Source: Deltaproteobacteria bacterium (GTDB lineage Bacteria; Desulfobacterota; Dissulfuribacteria; Dissulfuribacterales; QOAL01). Taken from it: a DNA stretch of 64,000 nt. Where the stretch lies: the NCBI GenBank assembly GCA_026986785.1, contig JALSNW010000019.1, forward strand, positions 56,425-120,424, read 5' to 3'. The notes beneath the pieces were generated by a model that worked only from the letters and a program-made list of their open reading frames with translations, ran no database searches and was not told the DNA's origin. Shown here one piece after another: positions 20,806 to 29,862 of this stretch. Position 1 is the stretch's first letter. The number at the start of each line of letters is the position of its first letter. The translations under genes and the position numbers were made by a program.

Positions 20806-22062
20806 ATGCAGGAAAAAAACATAGATCTCGAAAGGATCAGGGCAGCCGTTAAACAAAAGATAGAAGAGGCTGTCCCTGAAGCGAAAATTAACTATTGTCT
20901 CACCTGTGGGCTTTGTGCAAGCGGATGCCCTGCAACGGGGCTGGAAGACATGGATCCGCGTAAGTTCTTGAGACTCCTGGTCCTTGGCCAGGATGAACAG
21001 ATCCTGGAGACCAACTGGATCTATGCCTGTACAATGTGTCAAAGGTGTAAGTATGCATGTCCCATGGGCATTGATGTGGGCAGGATAGTCTACGAGATTC
21101 GCGGGATGAGGCCCAGGGAGGAACGACCTCGAAATCTCCAGCGCTCTTGTGATCTCCAGAGGCAGAACAACAGTACAGGCATCCCCAATGAAGACTTCGT
21201 CTGGGTGGTGAATGATGTCCTGGAGGAGGTCAGGGAAAACGAACCACAGTGGAAGGATCTCACTGCACCGATAGACAAAAAGGGAGCGACCTACTATCTG
21301 AATCAAAATGCCAAAGAGCCTACGGTCGAGCCCGAGGAAATGGTTCCCCTCTGGAAGATCCTTCATGTTGCAGGGATTGACTGGACCTATTCCTCCGAGT
21401 GGTGGGACGGGGCAAATTATTGCCTATTCACTGGAGATCCCGAGGACTGGGAATATACCGTCAGGAAACAGGCAGAGGTAGTGGATTCCTTGGGCTGCCG
21501 ATATTATATAAATACCGAGTGAGGCCACATGTTTTTTGCGACCCTGGAAGGGTTGCGCCGCTTCAATATCCCTCACAAGTTTGAATTCGTCAGCATTATC
21601 AGCCTCTATGCCAAGTGGCTCAGGGAGGGCAGGCTCAAGGTTGATCCTGCCTGGAACAAGGATGGTTTGAAGTTCACTGTTCAGGACCCCTGTAAGCTGG
21701 TGCGTCAGGGGTTGGGTGATGTGGTGGCTGAGGATCTCCGCTATGTGATCAAAAAGGTGGCTGGAGAGGAAAATTTCATAGACGTCTGGCCAAGGATGTC
21801 CAACAATTATTGTTGTGGTGGTGGGGGAGGATCGCTCCAGGCCGGCTTTGTTGAAAACCGGCGCAAGTATGGCAAGCTAAAGTTTGATCAACTATCTGCC
21901 ACAGGTGCAGATGTGGTGATAACCCCTTGTCATAATTGTCATACACAAGTGATCGATATATGTGATTTTTATGGAGGCAAGTGGAAGACGACCCATCTGT
22001 GGAACTGGTTAGAGAAGGCTCTCGTCATTGATGACAGTGGAGTCCAGGCAGGGAAGGATTAG
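20806..22062 (+). CDS. Selenocysteine-containing HdrD/DsrK-like (Fe-S)-binding protein (in-frame TGA read as Sec)
   Basis: 418 residues if the TGA at 21520-21522 is decoded as Sec. Residues ~31-100 hold two [4Fe-4S] motifs (CLTCGLCASGCP and CTMCQRCKYACP). The C-terminal half has a CCG-domain: VQDPCK, NYCCGGGGGSLQ and TPCHNCH. Both parts are in the same frame, separated only by the TGA and two codons before the next ATG. The TGA falls in INTE-TGA-GHMFFA, where DsrK/HmcF/HdrD-type proteins have a conserved ECGH, so Sec would replace that Cys. A hairpin suited to a bacterial SECIS begins 15 bases downstream. Alternatively two subunits are made, reinitiating at 21529, or the gene is broken. Role (inference): disulfide-reducing subunit of the Flx-Hdr complex encoded by the genes that follow. 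Confidence 0.75.
21538..21556 (+). promoter_or_regulatory. Candidate bacterial SECIS hairpin
   Basis: GCGACCCT (21538-21545) pairs with AGGGTTGC (21549-21556) through eight bp including one G-U wobble, with apical loop GGA starting with two G. The loop starts 23 nt after the TGA, inside the range reported for bacterial SECIS elements (about 16-37 nt). Confidence 0.65.
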
Positions 22063-22064
22063 AT

Positions 22065-25000
22065 ATGACTACGCCAAGAGGTTCTGTTCTTGTTGTTGGG
22101 GGCGGTATTGCTGGTGTCCAGGCTGCTCTGGACCTGGCTGACAGTGGCTTTTATGTACATCTTGTCGAAAGGAGTTCTGCCATTGGTGGCAGCATGTCCC
22201 AACTTGACAAGACCTTTCCTACAAATGACTGTTCTGCCTGTATACTTTCACCAAAGCTTGTCGAGTGTGGCAGACATCTAAATATAAATCTTCTCACCCT
22301 TTCAGAGATACTGTCGTTGAGTGGAGAGCCAGGGTCTTTCAAGGTAAAGATCAGGCAGAACCCGAGATATGTGGATGTGGAAAAGTGTATCGCCTGTGGT
22401 AGTTGTGCTGAAAAATGCCCCAAAAAGGTCCCAGATGAATTTGATCTTGGACTTGATACGAGAAAGGCCATTTATTTGAGGTATCCCCAAGCTGTACCCC
22501 TTAAATATGCCATAGATCCAGAACACTGCATATATCTCAAGAAGCCGGGTAGATGCGGTTTTTGTGAAAAGGTCTGCCCCGCGGGCGCAATAAACTTCAA
22601 AGACACCCCCAAGGAATACGAGTTAGAGGTAGGTTCTGTGATATTGGCCCTGGGCTTCAGGCCATATTCTCCAGAAAGTCTTGACTTCACAGGATACAAG
22701 AGGCTGAAGAATGTGGTCACGAGTATGGAGTTCGAAAGGGTGTTGAGCCCTTCAGGGCCTTGCATGGGACACATGGAAAGGCCGTCTGATCATCAGGAAC
22801 CCAAGAGGATTGCATGGCTTCAATGTATAGGTTCAAGGGATATAAATAGGGCATGTCATGGTTATTGCTCATCCATATGTTGTATGCAGGCCATAAAACA
22901 GGCGGTTATTTCCAGGGAGCATTCGGCCAGCGGTGACGTAGATGCCACGATTTTCTATATGGATATGCGTACCTACGGCAAGGGTTTCGAGGCATATTAC
23001 GAAAGGGCAAAGGCAGAAGGGATAAGGTTCAAAAGGGCGAGGGTGCACACAGTTTGTCCAGCTACAGGAGATAACCTCAGGGTACGCTATGCCGATGAAG
23101 AGGGCAAGATAAGAGAAGACGAATTCGACCTCGTGGTGTTGTCCGTGGGCCTTGAGACAGATCCTCAGGTCATGAGATTGCTTCATGATATGGGGATAGA
23201 AGTCGACGCAGATAGTTTTGCAGAAACGACATGTTTCAGGCCTGTTGAGACCAGCAAGAAGGGTATCTATGTATGCGGGGCCCTGGCAGAGCCGAAAGAC
23301 ATACCTCAGTCTGTGGTGGAGGCCAGTGCAGCAGCCCTCGAGGCGGAACGTCTACTTCACGTCTCAAGGTGGACAGAGACCAAGAAAAAGGAGTTTCCTC
23401 CAGAAAGGGATGTCCATGCAGAACCCCCTCGTATAGGCGTATTCGTCTGTTCCTGTGGTATAAACATAGCAAGTGTCGTGGATGTTCAGGCCGTTACCGA
23501 CTATGCCTGGACCTTGCCTGGCGTCGTATTTGCCCAGAACAATCTGTTCACCTGTTCTCAGGATACCATCAATCAGATGGCTGAGACCATAAAGAAAGAG
23601 CGGCTGAACAGGGTGGTTGTGGCATCTTGTACACCCAGGACCCACGAGGCCTTGTTCCAAGAAACCCTTAGAGAGGCAGGGATCAACAAGTACCTTTTCG
23701 AGATGGCAAATATCCGGGATCAGGATTCCTGGGTGCATCAACACGATCCTGAAGCTGCTACCCAGAAGGCGAAGGACTTGGTCAGGATGGCAGTGGCGAA
23801 GGTACGGGGAGATGAGCCGCTTCCCTACAACAGTGTGCCAGTGACCAAATCCGCCTTGGTAATAGGTGCTGGTATTGCAGGGATGACGGCAGCACTCTCT
23901 TTGGCAGATCAGGGCTTCCCCGTGACCCTTATTGAGAGAAAAGACAGGCTCGGTGGGCATGGAAGAAAATTTTTTCGGACATGGCAAGGACAACAGGTCC
24001 AGCCCTATCTGGACGAACTCGTACAGATGGTAGAGGCCAACGACAAGATTAATGTCCGAGTAAAGACCACCATAGAGGAGGTTTCAGGCTCAGTTGGTCA
24101 GTTCAAGACCAAGCTCTCAGATGGAACTGAGCTGGAGCACGGCGTGGCCATAGTGGCAGTGGGGGCGGAATCGTACAAACCAAGGGAGGGTAAGTGGAAC
24201 TATCTCTATGGCAAGAATCCCAATGTTCACACACTTCTCGAGCTCGATCAGAGGTTTATAGAGGATGATCAAGGCCTTAGTGGCCTCAATCAGGCGGTCT
24301 TCATACATTGTGTAGGCTCGAGGGTGCCTGAAAGACCATATTGCAGCAGGGTTTGTTGCACCCATGCCATTGATCAGGCCCTACATCTCAAGGACCTGAA
24401 TCCCGATATGGATATCTTCATGATCTATAGGGATATCCGCACCTATGGCAAGAGGGAACACCTGTATCAAAAAGCCAGGGCCAAGGGTATAATATTCATC
24501 AGGTACGATCTCGAGAACCTACCAAGGGTCTCTGAGGACAGTGGTGGGCTCAAGTTGGAGGTGCGCGACCCCATAGTGGGCGCTGACATAACTCTTCATC
24601 CAGATCTCCTGGTCCTCGCTTCTGCCGTGCGGCCAAGGGACGATGTTGGAGAGCTTTCAAAGCTCTTCAAGTGTGCCATGACCTCTGAAGGCTTTCTCCT
24701 TGAGGCCCATATGAAGCTCAGACCAGTGGATTTTGCCACTGATGGTGTATATCTGGCTGGACTCTGTCATTATCCCAAGCCAGTTGAGGAGACAATCTCA
24801 CAGGCCAAGGCAGCAGCTTCCAGGGCTGGCTTGGTCCTTTCCAGGGATGCAGTTCCTGCTGAAAGTATTACCGCACAGGTCAATTTGCAGAAGTGTACAG
24901 GCTGTTCTGTGTGTACCCAAGTCTGTGCCTATCATGCGGTCAATATGGATCCAAATACAGGAAAGGCAGTAGTGGATACAGGCCTTTGCAAGGGATGTGG

Positions 25001-25100
25001 CGCCTGTGTGGCTGGTTGTCGCTCAGATGCCATTACCTTGAAAAATATTGGCAATGAACAGTTGATGGCGGCTGTAGAGGCGGCCATGGAAGATTTTTAG
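22065..25100 (+). CDS. hdrA: Double-length HdrA (two fused HdrA flavoprotein units)
   Basis: 1011 residues, larger than single HdrA (~650). Unit 1 begins directly with a Rossmann FAD motif (VLVVGGGIAGVQAALDLA), with inserted 4Fe-4S motifs CIACGSCAEKCP (~residue 108) and CGFCEKVCPAGA (~165), and CSSICCMQA. Unit 2 starts near residue 460 with the HdrA N-terminal cluster domain (VFVCSCGINIASVVDV, VVASCTPRTHEALF), then a second FAD motif ALVIGAGIAGMTAALSLA (~595), CSRVCCTHA, and a C-terminal two-cluster ferredoxin domain (CTGCSVCTQVC, CKGCGACVAGC). It is probably the bifurcating flavin core of a cytoplasmic Hdr complex. The start codon follows the Sec-protein stop by two bases. Confidence 0.92.
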   Translation: MTTPRGSVLVVGGGIAGVQAALDLADSGFYVHLVERSSAIGGSMSQLDKTFPTNDCSACILSPKLVECGRHLNINLLTLSEILSLSGEPGSFKVKIRQNPRYVDVEKCIACGSCAEKCPKKVPDEFDLGLDTRKAIYLRYPQAVPLKYAIDPEHCIYLKKPGRCGFCEKVCPAGAINFKDTPKEYELEVGSVILALGFRPYSPESLDFTGYKRLKNVVTSMEFERVLSPSGPCMGHMERPSDHQEPKRIAWLQCIGSRDINRACHGYCSSICCMQAIKQAVISREHSASGDVDATIFYMDMRTYGKGFEAYYERAKAEGIRFKRARVHTVCPATGDNLRVRYADEEGKIREDEFDLVVLSVGLETDPQVMRLLHDMGIEVDADSFAETTCFRPVETSKKGIYVCGALAEPKDIPQSVVEASAAALEAERLLHVSRWTETKKKEFPPERDVHAEPPRIGVFVCSCGINIASVVDVQAVTDYAWTLPGVVFAQNNLFTCSQDTINQMAETIKKERLNRVVVASCTPRTHEALFQETLREAGINKYLFEMANIRDQDSWVHQHDPEAATQKAKDLVRMAVAKVRGDEPLPYNSVPVTKSALVIGAGIAGMTAALSLADQGFPVTLIERKDRLGGHGRKFFRTWQGQQVQPYLDELVQMVEANDKINVRVKTTIEEVSGSVGQFKTKLSDGTELEHGVAIVAVGAESYKPREGKWNYLYGKNPNVHTLLELDQRFIEDDQGLSGLNQAVFIHCVGSRVPERPYCSRVCCTHAIDQALHLKDLNPDMDIFMIYRDIRTYGKREHLYQKARAKGIIFIRYDLENLPRVSEDSGGLKLEVRDPIVGADITLHPDLLVLASAVRPRDDVGELSKLFKCAMTSEGFLLEAHMKLRPVDFATDGVYLAGLCHYPKPVEETISQAKAAASRAGLVLSRDAVPAESITAQVNLQKCTGCSVCTQVCAYHAVNMDPNTGKAVVDTGLCKGCGACVAGCRSDAITLKNIGNEQLMAAVEAAMEDF

Positions 25101-25113
25101 ATAGGGCTGGGCT

Positions 25114-25554
25114 ATGAATGAGACAGAAAGGAAACAAGGGGAATGGGAACCGAAGATAATTGCCTTTCTCTGTAACTGGTGTAGTTACGCCGGGGCAGAT
25201 CTGGCAGGGGTAAGTAGGTATCAGTATCCTCCTTCCCTCAGAATCGTCCGTGTGCCCTGCTCTGGTAGGGTGAGTGCCAACATGATCCTGGACGCCTTGA
25301 GATCTGGGGCAGATGGGGTACTGGTATCAGGTTGTCATCCTGGTGATTGTCACTATATAAGTGGTAATTATTATGCAAGGAGGCGTTTTGCCATCCTCAA
25401 GAGATTTCTGGAGTTTGTAGGGATAGAGTCTGACCGGGTGAATTTTTCATGGATTTCAGCCTCTGAAGGGGAGCAGTTTGCACAGGTTGCCACAGAAGTC
25501 ACGGAGCGGGTGAAACGTCTTGGGCCAGCAAGGCATCTGGTAAAGGAATTTTGA
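25114..25554 (+). CDS. MvhD/FlxD-like [2Fe-2S] hydrogenase/Hdr linker subunit
   Basis: 146 residues of the MvhD/FrhD-type iron-sulfur family that passes electrons to HdrA. Seen: FLCNWCSYAGADLAG near residue 20, VPCSGRV, and VSGCHPGDCHY with the usual Cys. In some methanogens this subunit carries Sec; here all positions are Cys. It starts 13 bases after hdrA and is followed immediately by the next subunit. Confidence 0.92.
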   Translation: MNETERKQGEWEPKIIAFLCNWCSYAGADLAGVSRYQYPPSLRIVRVPCSGRVSANMILDALRSGADGVLVSGCHPGDCHYISGNYYARRRFAILKRFLEFVGIESDRVNFSWISASEGEQFAQVATEVTERVKRLGPARHLVKEF

Positions 25555-25556
25555 TC

Positions 25557-26600
25557 ATGTCCACAATGAATGAAAAGATAACCGAAGAGCTCAGACAGAA
25601 GGCACGCCAACTTTTGGAATCAGGTCGGGTGGCAGCCTTCTTGGGTTATGCTTCCGGGTCTGTTCCCATGGTGATGAGGCCATTTGTCGCCAGAACACCA
25701 GAGGATGCAGACAGGCTTGAGTGGAATAGCTTTTGTGTACTAAATCTGGCCAACTATCTACCAGCGCTGCTGAAGAGTTTTGAGCCACCAAGGCGGCCCA
25801 ATGAACCACCGCCACAGGGCCCTCTTCCCAAGGTTGGAGTCGTGGCAACCGGCTGTTGGTCCAGAAATATGGTGGTACAGATCCAAGAGAACCAGGTCGA
25901 GAGAGAACGTCTTGTGATCATAGGTATTTCAAGCAGGGGGATGGTGGATAGAAAAAAGGTCCAGGCCCTCATAGCTCATAGAGACGTAACTGCTGTAAAG
26001 GAAGGGGACAACACCCTGGTGGTTGCTGGCCCTGGCTTTGAAGAAGAGATAAATCGCTGGGATGTCGTCAGGGATAACTGTAAGAGCTGTGTCCATCCCG
26101 ATCCCGTTATATTCGATGATATGATCGGCGAGTTGAAAGGAGAACGAGATCTCCCAGATAGGTTTAGTCAGGTGGAGGAGATAGAGGCCCTTTCAGCACA
26201 GGAGAGGTGGAAGTGGTTTACTTCCGAAATCCAATCATGTATCAGGTGCTATGCCTGTAGAAATGCCTGTCCGTTGTGTTATTGTCCCACCTGCTTTGTG
26301 GATGATTCCAGGCCGCAATGGGTCGGTAAGAGTATAGACTCTGTAGATACGGCCATATTCCACATCCTTCGCGCATATCATTGTGCTGGGCGCTGTACTG
26401 ATTGTGGTTCTTGTGAGAGTGCATGTCCTATGGGCATCCGTATGAGGATCTTGACCAAGAAGCTTCAAAAGGATGTGCTTCAGCTCTATGGAATAGAGGC
26501 AGGCATGAGTGTCCAGGAGCCTCTTCCTCTTACCACGTATAAAAAGGATGATCCCCAGGATTTTATCCTGACCGAATCCCTAAAAGGTGAAAAAAAGTGA
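25557..26600 (+). CDS. FlxB/HdrC-like 4Fe-4S electron-transfer protein
   Basis: 347 residues. The N-terminal two thirds form an alpha/beta domain with GVVATGCWSRNMVVQ and DNCKSCVHPDP. The C-terminal part has two cluster motifs, CIRCYACRNACPLCYCPTC and CTDCGSCESACPMGI. The Cys-rich pattern matches the FlxB-like subunits of Flx-Hdr operons and related F420/formate-linked proteins. It should be cytoplasmic and link HdrA/MvhD-like subunits to the flavoprotein. The ATG at 25557 with AAAGGA upstream is preferred over an overlapping TTG at 25551. The next gene overlaps by four bases (GTGA). Confidence 0.8.
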   Translation: MSTMNEKITEELRQKARQLLESGRVAAFLGYASGSVPMVMRPFVARTPEDADRLEWNSFCVLNLANYLPALLKSFEPPRRPNEPPPQGPLPKVGVVATGCWSRNMVVQIQENQVERERLVIIGISSRGMVDRKKVQALIAHRDVTAVKEGDNTLVVAGPGFEEEINRWDVVRDNCKSCVHPDPVIFDDMIGELKGERDLPDRFSQVEEIEALSAQERWKWFTSEIQSCIRCYACRNACPLCYCPTCFVDDSRPQWVGKSIDSVDTAIFHILRAYHCAGRCTDCGSCESACPMGIRMRILTKKLQKDVLQLYGIEAGMSVQEPLPLTTYKKDDPQDFILTESLKGEKK

Positions 26601-27625
26601 AGGCGCTTATGCTTCCAAGGGCAGGTTTTCAACAGTGGCTCCAGGAATTGTCTGGCCAGTTTGAGATCTTTGGCCCCAAGAAAAATGAAAAGGCTATTGT
26701 GAGTTGGCAGAGGCTTGAAGGCGGAGAACTCCCTGATATGGCACCTGGGGTACCCAAGGGTTCCATAAAGACATTTTTCTTCCCCCAGCCAGAGACACTG
26801 TTTGAGTTCACAGCAAGGCCCAAACAGGACGATTCCTTCCGGTTGCGAGAGCCAGAAAAAAGACAGAAGCCAAGGCTCGTTGTGGGAGTCAGGCCCTGCG
26901 ATGCCAGAAGTGTGCTCCTTAATTCCATGCCATACAAAGAGGATCCCTATTTTCAGCAGAATAGACAAAATGTGATTCTCGTGGGTCTTGCATGTCGCAA
27001 TGGCTGTTCCACCTGTTTCTGTACGTGGACTGGCGGTTCTCCTGTGGGGACGGAAGGCTTGGATATCCTGGTATTCGAGTTGGAAGATGGATTTGTTCTC
27101 GAGCCCGTAACCGAAAGAGGTGAAAGCCTTTTGCAAAAGGCTTCTTCTGCCAGGGATGCCACGGAGGCTGAACGCCAGGCCGTCCAGGAGATAAGAGATA
27201 ATGCCCCGACATCACTGCCTGAAGCCATGGAACCAGCCTCCCAGCTCGTTCAGAAGGATCTGATGGCCCTTTATAATGCCCCATTCTGGCAGCAACTTTC
27301 GGATTCCTGTATCAATTGTGGTACCTGTACTTTTCTCTGTCCTACCTGTTATTGCTTTGATATCCAGGACGAGACCTTGAGGGGAAAGGGGCGAAGGATA
27401 CGTTATTGGGACTCTTGTATGTTCCCCCTGTTCACCCTCCACGCCTCAGGTCATAATCCCCGTGGGGAGAAGGTGAAGAGGGTTAGGAACCGCTTCATGC
27501 ATAAACTGAAATATTTTCCCGAGCGCTTTGGCCCTTTGTCCTGCGTAGGATGTGGGCGCTGCGTCCGGGACTGTCCTGTCAATATAGATATACGGCAGGT
27601 AATGAAAGAACTTCTTGCAGTCTGA
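26597..27625 (+). CDS. FlxC/sulfhydrogenase beta-like 4Fe-4S protein
   Basis: 342 residues related to the beta subunit of sulfhydrogenase (HydB) and anaerobic sulfite reductase A. Seen: GLACRNGCSTCFCTW near residue 130, CINCGTCTFLCPTCYCFD (~235), RGKGRRIRYWDSCMFPLF, and CVGCGRCVRDCP (~315). It should form the electron relay to the neighbouring NAD(P)-binding flavoprotein. The GTG start overlaps the previous stop and is preceded by AAAGGTG. Confidence 0.85.
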   Translation: MKALMLPRAGFQQWLQELSGQFEIFGPKKNEKAIVSWQRLEGGELPDMAPGVPKGSIKTFFFPQPETLFEFTARPKQDDSFRLREPEKRQKPRLVVGVRPCDARSVLLNSMPYKEDPYFQQNRQNVILVGLACRNGCSTCFCTWTGGSPVGTEGLDILVFELEDGFVLEPVTERGESLLQKASSARDATEAERQAVQEIRDNAPTSLPEAMEPASQLVQKDLMALYNAPFWQQLSDSCINCGTCTFLCPTCYCFDIQDETLRGKGRRIRYWDSCMFPLFTLHASGHNPRGEKVKRVRNRFMHKLKYFPERFGPLSCVGCGRCVRDCPVNIDIRQVMKELLAV

Positions 27626-27649
27626 CATCTTTTAGAGAGAGAAAAAGTG

Positions 27650-28483
27650 ATGAATCCCTATCTGCCTTATCCTGCTAGGATAGATGACATAGTGATTGAA
27701 ACAGAGGATGGCAATCTTAAGACCTTCAAGTTGGTTTTAGAGGATGATGCTGACAGGGCTGGTTGGCATCATGTGCCCGGCCAGTTTGCCATGTTGAGCA
27801 TTGCCGGCAAAGGAGAGATCCCCATAGGTATAGCATCCTCCCCTACTGAGAAAGGCCATCTCCTCTTTACGGTTAATAGGGCCGGGGTCGTTACAACCGC
27901 CCTTCACAAGATGAACGTTGGCGATCCCATAGGAGTGAGGGGGCCTCTTGGTAACGGGTTTCCTGTCGATAGTGAGCTGAAGGGCAAGAATATAGTGATA
28001 ATCGCAGGCGGATTTGCCTTTACCACACTCAGGTCCACACTTATCTATATGCTTGAACACAGGGCGGATTATGGGAACATCACAGTCGTATATGGTGCAA
28101 GGACACCTGGCATGCTTCTCTACAAGGAGGAATTGAAGCAGTGGCAGGAACGAGACGACCTCGATGTCCACATCACAGTGGATAGAGAGGCCCCGGGCTG
28201 GAAAGGGCTCGTGGGGTTTGTCCCCACAATTGCCGGACAGGTAAAGCCCTCACCAGAGAATGCTGCTGCCCTTATCTGTGGCCCACCGATAATGATAAAA
28301 TTCACCATGCCGCCACTCGAGGAGGTCGGCTGGACCGATGATCAGGTCTATCTTTCTTTGGAAAACAGGATGAAATGTGGCTTGGGAGTCTGTGGCCATT
28401 GCAATGTGGGACCTGTTTACGTATGTAAAGATGGGCCGGTTTTTACCAGGTCACAGGTCCAAAAGCTGCCTGTTGAATTTTAA
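27650..28483 (+). CDS. FlxA/HydG/AsrB-like FAD/NAD(P)-binding protein
   Basis: 277 residues in the ferredoxin-NADP reductase/PyrK superfamily. Seen: FAD-binding PGQFAMLSI (~residue 40), GVRGPLGNGF, nucleotide-binding IIAGGFAFTTLRS (~120), YGARTPGMLLYKEEL, and a C-terminal [2Fe-2S] motif CGLGVCGHCNVGPVYVCKDG. This is the NAD(P)H-side subunit of Flx-Hdr and sulfhydrogenase complexes. It is the last gene of the operon that starts at 20806. A GTG three bases earlier is also possible as the start. Confidence 0.87.
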   Translation: MNPYLPYPARIDDIVIETEDGNLKTFKLVLEDDADRAGWHHVPGQFAMLSIAGKGEIPIGIASSPTEKGHLLFTVNRAGVVTTALHKMNVGDPIGVRGPLGNGFPVDSELKGKNIVIIAGGFAFTTLRSTLIYMLEHRADYGNITVVYGARTPGMLLYKEELKQWQERDDLDVHITVDREAPGWKGLVGFVPTIAGQVKPSPENAAALICGPPIMIKFTMPPLEEVGWTDDQVYLSLENRMKCGLGVCGHCNVGPVYVCKDGPVFTRSQVQKLPVEF

Positions 28484-28708
28484 GACCCTTTGTTCAAGTG
28501 GCAACAGATTTGGCAAACTGTAAGCCTCAAATGCCAGAAGATCTCTCCTGGATCCTTTTACACCTTTTTAGGTATAGCTATGACAGGGCGACTTGATGCG
28601 AACCATCCAAATGTTTTTTATGGAAAAACTTTCTTAATGCATTTGATGTGTGCATAATCCGGGTTTAAGCCTCTTGACTGGAAGGAAACTCTGGACTAAA
28701 AGGCTGGC

Positions 28709-29830
28709 ATGACTTCAAAGATCAACAGTTTCGATCCCCCATCTCTCAAAATAGGTAATGTGGAATCCCGGTATCCAATTATCCAGGGGGGGATGGGTGT
28801 AGGTATCTCCATGGCTGGCTTGGCATCCGCCGTTGCCAGGGCAGGAGGGATTGGAGTCCTTGCTGCTGTTCTTATAGGTATAACAGAGAAAGATTTTTAT
28901 TCGGATCCCCAGGGTGCAACACATCGGGCCCTTGCAAAGCAGATCAAAAAGGCCAAGGAGATGTCTGGCGGAGGCCCCATAGGGGTGAACATCATGGTTG
29001 CCCTCCAAGATTATGACGAGATGGTCTCCATAGCTGCCAAGGCAGGGGCGGATATAATAATAAGCGGGGCAGGCCTGCCTCTGAAATTGCCAGCCATGGT
29101 CCCTGAAGATTCCCAGACCGCCTTGGTACCCATAGTCTCTTCTGGCAGGGCAGCTCAATTGATATGTCGTAGATGGAAAGAGCATTATGACAGGCTTCCT
29201 GATGCCTTTGTGGTAGAAGGTCCAAAGGCAGGAGGGCATCTGGGCTTTAAGGCCGAAGATCTGGACAAGCCTGAATTCCAGGTAGAGAATCTGGTAAGGG
29301 ATGTCATAGAGGCAGTGAAGGCCTTTGAAGATAGATACGGGGCCACAATACCTGTTATTGCAGCCGGTGGTATATATACAGGAGAAGATATATATAGGTT
29401 TATCAAGATGGGGGCATCTGGGGTGCAGATGGGTACCCGTTTTGTGGCCACCCATGAGTGTGATGCATCTGACGAATTCAAGAGGGCATATCTTAGGGCA
29501 TCAAAGGATGATGTCCTGATAATCAAAAGCCCTGTTGGAATGCCTGGCAGGGCCTTAAAGGGCCCGTTCCTCGACAAGATGGCAAGGGGTGAAAAACATC
29601 CTAAAAAGTGTGTCTACAAATGTATAAGGACCTGCCGCTATCCAGACACCCCATACTGTATCAGCATGGCCCTGGTAAATGCCCAAAGAGGCAATCTGAA
29701 TGCAGGTTTTGTCTTTTGTGGAGAGAATGTCTGGAGGGTGGACAAGATCGTCTCTGTCGAAGAGCTTGTCCAAGAGCTTGTAGAGGGTTATCGTCAAAGT
29801 GCCAGAAGGGAATTGGCCCAAGGCTGCTGA
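28709..29830 (+). CDS. Nitronate monooxygenase/2-nitropropane dioxygenase family FMN protein
   Basis: 373 residues, TIM-barrel FMN enzyme of the NPD/FabK-like family. Seen: YPIIQGGMGVGISM near the N-terminus, IGVNIMVAL, IISGAGLPLKLP, EGPKAGGHLG (the family's GGHxG), VIAAGGIYTGEDI, and MGTRFVATHECDAS. The C-terminus has a Cys-rich extension (KCVYKCIRTCRYPDTPYC), which may bind metal or a cluster and is not in basic nitronate monooxygenases. It stands 225 bases after the Hdr operon. Substrate unknown; a link to redox or fatty acid metabolism is possible. Confidence 0.8.
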   Translation: MTSKINSFDPPSLKIGNVESRYPIIQGGMGVGISMAGLASAVARAGGIGVLAAVLIGITEKDFYSDPQGATHRALAKQIKKAKEMSGGGPIGVNIMVALQDYDEMVSIAAKAGADIIISGAGLPLKLPAMVPEDSQTALVPIVSSGRAAQLICRRWKEHYDRLPDAFVVEGPKAGGHLGFKAEDLDKPEFQVENLVRDVIEAVKAFEDRYGATIPVIAAGGIYTGEDIYRFIKMGASGVQMGTRFVATHECDASDEFKRAYLRASKDDVLIIKSPVGMPGRALKGPFLDKMARGEKHPKKCVYKCIRTCRYPDTPYCISMALVNAQRGNLNAGFVFCGENVWRVDKIVSVEELVQELVEGYRQSARRELAQGC

Positions 29831-29862
29831 TACAGATACCATGCAGCCTTGTTATCCATTGA

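Noticed and set aside
21529..22062. Independent gene starting at the ATG after the TGA
   Set aside because: A weak TGAGG lies before it, but the frame is continuous with the upstream part, the TGA sits exactly at the conserved ECGH Cys and a SECIS-like hairpin follows. A single selenoprotein explains more.
25114..25554. Selenocysteine in the MvhD-like protein
   Set aside because: All expected positions are Cys codons and the frame is uninterrupted.
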